Shown here: positions 26,468-30,092 of the stretch, piece by piece
Layout of the letters: each line of letters starts with the position of its first letter
Position numbering within the stretch: the stretch's first letter is position 1
NCBI GenBank assembly: GCA_002480345.1
Contig: DLBY01000047.1
Location: 1 to 30,092 of the forward strand
Source of the DNA: Phycisphaerales bacterium UBA7812
GTDB taxonomy: Bacteria > Planctomycetota > Phycisphaerae > Phycisphaerales > UBA1924
Direction: 5' to 3'
DNA length: 30,092 nucleotides
Position numbers and translations under genes: made by a program
The notes under the pieces: model-generated
Databases searched by the model: none
The model's input: only the letters and a program-made list of their open reading frames with translations
What the model was told of the DNA's origin: nothing

Positions 26468-26483
26468 GCCCGACGGGCAAGGC

Positions 26484-26511
26484 GCGAAGCGGGCGACAGC
26501 GCCCGCTTCGC
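26484..26511 (+). terminator. Terminator-like hairpin after the small lipoprotein gene
   Basis: A perfect 12-bp stem, GCGAAGCGGGCG / CGCCCGCTTCGC with an ACAG loop, begins 17 bases after the lipoprotein stop. No T run follows, which is common in high-GC Alphaproteobacteria. It is probably a terminator or a 3'-end stabiliser. Confidence 0.6.
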
Positions 26512-26554
26512 CGCACCGCGCCGCGCATCTGCCGAGTGATCCCGGGGATGTGCC

Positions 26555-26914
26555 ATGCTGAAGCATCGCGGCTTTCCCGGGCGTCTGCCCGGAACGGATT
26601 ACCAGTTCACCATCCGACGGGCCAATCCCAAGGGCGTCACGCCGCTTGTGGCGCGCGAGCGCTATCGTGACCGCAAACCCATCGACCGGCGCGCCGATAC
26701 CGAGTTCCTGCGCGCGATATGGAACTGTTTCGGGGATCGGCCCTTCGCGCGCGGCAATCTCGACGCGGGCCGCCTGAGCTGGCTTTTCGGGCGCGAGATC
26801 AAGCCCGCCGAAGAGCCGTTCGACCCCGAGAGCTACGAGGCCCTCCTGGTTCTCGACCTTGCGGTGGCGCGGGTCTCCTTTCCCGAGATCTTCGCGGACG
26901 AGGCTTCGCGATGA
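26555..26914 (+). CDS. Hypothetical protein of the pcc locus
   Basis: This 119-residue soluble protein has no signal peptide or membrane segment. It is rich in charged residues with aromatic patches: TDYQFTIRRANPKGVTPLVARERYRDRK (14-41), DTEFLRAIWNCFGDRP and YEALLVLDLAVARVSFPEIF near the C-terminus. A GGGGATG lies before the ATG at 26555. I do not recognise a domain. It follows the lipoprotein hairpin and precedes the porin gene on the other strand. It is probably a real gene, given its codon pattern and the lack of similarity to any opposite-strand gene. Confidence 0.65.
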   Translation: MLKHRGFPGRLPGTDYQFTIRRANPKGVTPLVARERYRDRKPIDRRADTEFLRAIWNCFGDRPFARGNLDAGRLSWLFGREIKPAEEPFDPESYEALLVLDLAVARVSFPEIFADEASR

Positions 26915-27168
26915 GCCCGGCCGCCGCCGCCGCTCGGCGCGTTTTCGCGCATGAGGACGCGCGATGCGCGGGGCCTTGCCGAGCCGGGGCCGGAGACGAT
27001 TCCGGGCTTGGCGCAGATGCGACGGCGTGCAACCATAAGGCGTGTAACGGTCGCCTGTTCCCCAGGGGCTTGACCCGTTACCCTTCCCCTCTCGGGCGGC
27101 GCGGTGACAAGTCACCCGCCGTCCGTTTTTGCGGTCCCTCGCCCGCGATCCGGTGCCGTTTGCGGCGG
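26915..27168. other. Intergenic stretch, no supported gene
   Basis: About 250 bp after the 119-residue protein. A frame starting at an ATGA overlap at 26911 stays open through here and into the porin region, but its Ala/Arg/Cys-rich translation and its overlap with the porin argue against it. No RNA gene is seen. Confidence 0.4.
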
Positions 27169-27197
27169 CCGGGGCGCGCGCGGGACGCGCGCCCCGG
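27169..27197 (-). terminator. Terminator-like hairpin downstream of the porin gene
   Basis: A perfect 12-bp stem, CCGGGGCGCGCG / CGCGCGCCCCGG with a CGGGA loop, lies seven bases past the porin stop codon on the minus strand. There is no T run, but stem strength and position suit a terminator. Confidence 0.6.
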
Positions 27198-27204
27198 ACC
27201 GGGC

Positions 27205-28449
27205 TCAGAAGTTGAACTGCACCGAGCCTTGCAGGCGGGTGGCGTCGATATCCGCCCCGCTGGCGACCTCGCGTTCGCCCCGGCTCACCTCCGCCCCGAC
27301 GGTCAGCCGCTTGACCGGCTTGTAGAACAGCGAAAGATGCACGGTCTGAAGCTTTTCCGTGTCGGTCGGCGCGAAGGTGTCCTCGACCTCGTAGAAGCCA
27401 TAGGCCAGACCGGCGCTTACCTTGTCGGAGAAGGCGTGCATGACCTGTGCCGTGGCACCATAGGCTTCGATCGTGTTGAGCTCGCCCGTGGCGTCGATGA
27501 AGGCGTCCTGACCGATCCCGTCGATGATGTAGCGCCCGATCCCGTCGCCATAGGTGAACGAGCCGACAAGACGGCCCCCCTCCCAGAGCGGCGTTCCACC
27601 CGCGAGGTTGAAGCCCCAGCCGGTATCGCTGTCGCCGCCAAGCTGGCTCGGCCCTTCGAGATCGCGAACCACGACAGCGCCGCGCAGGAGGTGCTCACCG
27701 CTCTTCCAGGTGCCTGCCGCGAGAAAGTCGGGGGTCTGGTCGAAGTCGGAATTGACCCCCGAGAAGGTGCTGCCGATTGTCTCGCCCAGCGGAGCGGTCA
27801 CGCCGCCGACCACGCCGCGCCCGGAGAATTCCGGGTTCTCGATGGCCAGCGACACGTCGAAGTTCGGGGCCGCCTTGAGGGTATAGCGCAGCTGCGCCTG
27901 CCGGATGAAGGGAAGGCCGGTCGGGCCCCGGAAATCGACCGTGGCCGGATAGACCTCGATCGGCATGAAGGTGGTCCAGGTCTGGCCGGCGGTCCAGCCG
28001 TTCCAGCGGCCATAGGCGTGGCGCAGGCGCAGCTGGTGCGAGTTGGAGAGCACGTCGTTGCCGCGCGTGCCGAAGAAGTCCACCTCGACGAAGGTCGTGA
28101 GCGGTCCCTTCTCGGTCTGCGTCTCGGTCTTGAAGTTGAGCCGGGTCTGGCGGGCATGGGCATCGAAGCCGCCGCCATCGTCCGCGCCGAGCGTCAGGGT
28201 GCGCACGCTGGTCGTGTCGCCCTGGCCCTGGTCGAGATCGTAGATCAGGTCGAGCTTGGTGTAGCCGCCGAAGGTCAGCGTGGTGCCCGCGGGCAGGTTC
28301 ACCTGGCCGCGGTTCTCGAGCTCGTCAAGACGCTCGGTGAGTTCGCGCACCTGCTCGCGGAGCTCGGCGGTGTCCTGCGCCAGCGCAGCCCCCGGCTGGC
28401 CAAGACCGATGGCCGCGGCCCCGAGCAGGGCCGGTATGTTTCGTCTGAT
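27205..28449 (-). CDS. DcaP-like outer-membrane porin, apparent ATC start
   Basis: This is about 414 residues from the proposed start. A signal peptide (RRNIPALLGAAAIGLGQPGAALAQ) is followed by a short coiled coil (TAELREQVRELTERLDELE), as in DcaP-type trimeric porins. A beta-barrel runs to the end, beginning TTLTFGGYTKLDLIYD, with alternating strands, and ends in Phe (QGSVQFNF), the usual outer-membrane signal. DcaP relatives pass small organic anions such as dicarboxylates, which would suit a carboxylic-acid locus. The best Shine-Dalgarno, GGAGGAGA, lies seven bases upstream of an ATC codon (28449), where the signal peptide would naturally begin. The nearest in-frame ATG (28488) adds 13 residues (MPWRRHTIWRRDP) and has no Shine-Dalgarno. 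Either an ATC start or an ATG-to-ATC change is likely. Confidence 0.8.
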   Translation of the reverse strand: MRRNIPALLGAAAIGLGQPGAALAQDTAELREQVRELTERLDELENRGQVNLPAGTTLTFGGYTKLDLIYDLDQGQGDTTSVRTLTLGADDGGGFDAHARQTRLNFKTETQTEKGPLTTFVEVDFFGTRGNDVLSNSHQLRLRHAYGRWNGWTAGQTWTTFMPIEVYPATVDFRGPTGLPFIRQAQLRYTLKAAPNFDVSLAIENPEFSGRGVVGGVTAPLGETIGSTFSGVNSDFDQTPDFLAAGTWKSGEHLLRGAVVVRDLEGPSQLGGDSDTGWGFNLAGGTPLWEGGRLVGSFTYGDGIGRYIIDGIGQDAFIDATGELNTIEAYGATAQVMHAFSDKVSAGLAYGFYEVEDTFAPTDTEKLQTVHLSLFYKPVKRLTVGAEVSRGEREVASGADIDATRLQGSVQFNF

Positions 28450-28596
28450 TGGGTCTCTCCTCCAGATTGTGTGTCTCCTCCACGGCATGGGGGACGGAGA
28501 GTGGCCCGGCCCCATGCCGAAGATCACAGTGGCAGGGCGCGCACTCACGAAGGCATCACGATCCGGTGCCGAACGAGATCGTGTAAGTGCTTGAAC

Positions 28597-28616
28597 AAAA
28601 TGTGTTTTCACATTTT
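28597..28616. promoter_or_regulatory. Perfect inverted repeat upstream of pccA and the porin gene
   Basis: AAAATGTG, four T and CACATTTT form a perfect eight-bp inverted repeat in the AT-rich divergent region between the porin gene and pccA, about 80 bp before the pccA start. It looks like a transcription factor operator. It could also fold as a hairpin in the leader. Confidence 0.5.
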
Positions 28617-28694
28617 TGCTACAAAACCTCTCAATCCCGTGACCGTCGAACGCGACGCGCGGGCAAACGCTCTCCAGGAAAGGAAAACTGTCCG

Positions 28695-30092
28695 ATGTTC
28701 AACAAGATCCTGATCGCGAATCGGGGAGAGATCGCTTGCCGGGTGATCAAGACCGCCCGCAAGATGGGGATTACGACGGTGGCGATCCATTCGGATGCGG
28801 ACCGCCATGCGCTGCATGTGCAGATGGCCGACGAGGCGGTGCATATCGGCCCCTCGCCCGCCTCCGAGAGCTATATCGTGATCGAGAAGGTGATGTCGGC
28901 GATTCGGCAGACCGGGGCCGAGGCGGTGCATCCGGGCTATGGCTTCCTGTCGGAGAACCCGCGCTTTGCCGAGGCGCTGGAGGCCGAAGGCGTGGCCTTT
29001 GTCGGCCCGCCGAAGCGGGCCATCGAGGCCATGGGCGACAAGATCACCTCCAAGAAGATCGCGGCCGAGGCGGGGGTGAGCACCGTGCCGGGCGTCATGG
29101 GCCTGATCGCCGATGCCGAGGAGGCGGTGACGATCAGCCGCGAGATCGGCTATCCGGTGATGATCAAGGCCAGCGCGGGCGGCGGCGGCAAGGGGATGCG
29201 CATCGCCTGGAACGACGAGGAGGCGCGCGAGGGATTCCAAAGCTCGAAGAACGAGGCGGCCTCGAGCTTCGGCGATGACCGCATCTTCATCGAGAAATTC
29301 GTGACCCAGCCGCGCCATATCGAGATCCAGGTGCTCTGCGACAGCCACGGCAACGGCGTCTATCTGGGAGAGCGCGAATGTTCGATCCAGCGCCGCAACC
29401 AGAAGGTGATCGAGGAGGCCCCGAGCCCGTTTCTCGACGCGGCCACGCGCCGCGCCATGGGCGAGCAGGCGCTGGCGCTGGCCCATGCGGTCGGCTATGC
29501 CAGCGCGGGGACGGTGGAATTCATCGTCGATGGCGCGCGGAACTTCTTTTTCCTGGAGATGAACACGCGCCTTCAGGTGGAGCATCCGGTGACCGAACTG
29601 ATCACCGGGGTCGATCTGGTGGAGCAGATGATCCGCGTCGCCGCCGGCGAAAGGCTCTCGATCACGCAGGACGATGTGAAGCTGACCGGCTGGGCGATGG
29701 AAAGCCGGCTTTATGCCGAGGATCCCTATCGCGGCTTCCTGCCCTCCATTGGCCGTCTGACCCGCTATCGCCCGCCCGCCGAGGTGGCCGCCGGGCCGCT
29801 TCTCGACACCGGCAAATGGCAGGGCGAGGCCCCGGCAGGCGAATGGGCCGTGCGCAACGATACCGGCGTCTATGAGGGCGGCGAGATCTCGATGTATTAC
29901 GACCCGATGATCGCCAAGCTCTGCACCTGGGGGCCGGACCGGGCCGCGGCCATCGAGGGGATGCGCGTGGCGCTCGACAGTTTCGAGGTGGAGGGGATCG
30001 GCCATAACCTGCCGTTTCTCAGCGCGGTGATGGATCATCCCAAATTCGTGTCGGGCGACATGACCACGGCCTTCATCGCCGAGGAATATCCC
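28695..30092 (+). CDS. pccA: Propionyl-CoA carboxylase alpha (biotin carboxylase) subunit, 3'-truncated
   Basis: The first 466 residues of the ATP-dependent biotin carboxylase subunit are visible; it charges biotin with bicarbonate for PccB. The start MFNKILIANRGEIACRV is canonical, with an AAGGAAAA upstream. The ATP-grasp domain has Lys158 and the glycine loop GGGGKGM at 162-168, and EMNTRLQVEHPVTE at 288-301 holds the catalytic Glu, Asn and Arg. The biotin carboxylase C-terminal domain follows (ESRLYAEDPYRGFLPSIGRL from about 335). The window ends before the biotinyl Lys domain. The open frame runs to the last base. Together with pccB it defines the propionyl-CoA carboxylase locus. Confidence 0.97.
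   Translation, partial: MFNKILIANRGEIACRVIKTARKMGITTVAIHSDADRHALHVQMADEAVHIGPSPASESYIVIEKVMSAIRQTGAEAVHPGYGFLSENPRFAEALEAEGVAFVGPPKRAIEAMGDKITSKKIAAEAGVSTVPGVMGLIADAEEAVTISREIGYPVMIKASAGGGGKGMRIAWNDEEAREGFQSSKNEAASSFGDDRIFIEKFVTQPRHIEIQVLCDSHGNGVYLGERECSIQRRNQKVIEEAPSPFLDAATRRAMGEQALALAHAVGYASAGTVEFIVDGARNFFFLEMNTRLQVEHPVTELITGVDLVEQMIRVAAGERLSITQDDVKLTGWAMESRLYAEDPYRGFLPSIGRLTRYRPPAEVAAGPLLDTGKWQGEAPAGEWAVRNDTGVYEGGEISMYYDPMIAKLCTWGPDRAAAIEGMRVALDSFEVEGIGHNLPFLSAVMDHPKFVSGDMTTAFIAEEYP

Noticed and set aside
23042..27115. A 1,357-codon open frame on the minus strand
   Set aside because: It runs antisense to pccB and several pcc-locus genes whose families are clear; it is a product of high GC content.
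28450..28611. N-terminal extension of the porin to an ATG at 28,611 or 28,488
   Set aside because: Neither ATG has a Shine-Dalgarno, and the extra residues do not look like part of a signal peptide.
26719..28713. A 664-codon open frame on the plus strand, and an ATGA-coupled start at 26,911
   Set aside because: It is antisense to the porin, which has a signal peptide, barrel strands and a terminal Phe.

Overview
The window reads as two unrelated bacterial genomes joined at about position 19,693-19,699. Bases 1 to about 19,692 look like a marine planctomycete of the Phycisphaerae type. They carry a secreted beta-helix protein ending in a GC-type dockerin, a secreted protein with a planctomycete-style PEP-CTERM-like tail, a GH5 glycoside hydrolase and a SpoIIE-type phosphatase. 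Bases from about 19,700 to the end look like a member of the Rhodobacterales (Alphaproteobacteria). They carry a tesA-like arylesterase divergent from a LolD/YbbA-type ATPase, a cold-shock protein, a Tat-type L,D-transpeptidase, a Bcr/CflA exporter and the propionyl-CoA carboxylase locus (pccB, small conserved genes, pccA). The taxonomic calls come from recognising families, not from a search. An assembly chimera is the simplest explanation.

Left part, in order. A 5'-truncated GH5 hydrolase has an extra domain inserted in the barrel. A minus-strand group follows: a UPF0316/DUF2179 membrane protein, a coiled-coil protein, a GNAT acetyltransferase, a small membrane protein translationally coupled to RNase R, and a CNNM/CBS (CorC-like) protein. 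The secreted dockerin protein (minus) and the PEP-CTERM-like protein (plus) diverge across a 540-bp gap. A strong hairpin separates the latter from an orphan FecE/HmuV-like ATPase. A plus-strand cluster then holds an NDUFA9-like SDR, a family-2 PLP decarboxylase homologue lacking its catalytic lysine and cysteine, and an 822-residue fusion of alpha/beta hydrolase, membrane segment and ATP-grasp ligase. After it come a pterin dehydratase (minus) and a plus-strand run of GluQ-RS, a DUF192 lipoprotein and a SpoIIE-type phosphatase.

Right part. The ATPase at 19,700-20,413 lacks the permease that normally follows it, just where the planctomycete DNA begins, which supports the chimera reading. The pccB promoter region holds a cluster of TTTGC-type octamers resembling sites of the short-chain acyl-CoA regulator PccR. 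The locus continues through a 110-aa protein, a DUF6497 protein, a 45-aa lipoprotein, a 119-aa protein, a DcaP-like porin on the minus strand (apparently starting at an ATC codon) and pccA, which runs off the window.

The most promising candidate for something undescribed is the 11,351-16,396 cluster, where a probably non-catalytic PLP-fold protein lies next to a three-part hydrolase/membrane/ATP-grasp fusion. No RNA genes, CRISPR arrays, insertion sequences or phage genes were recognised.
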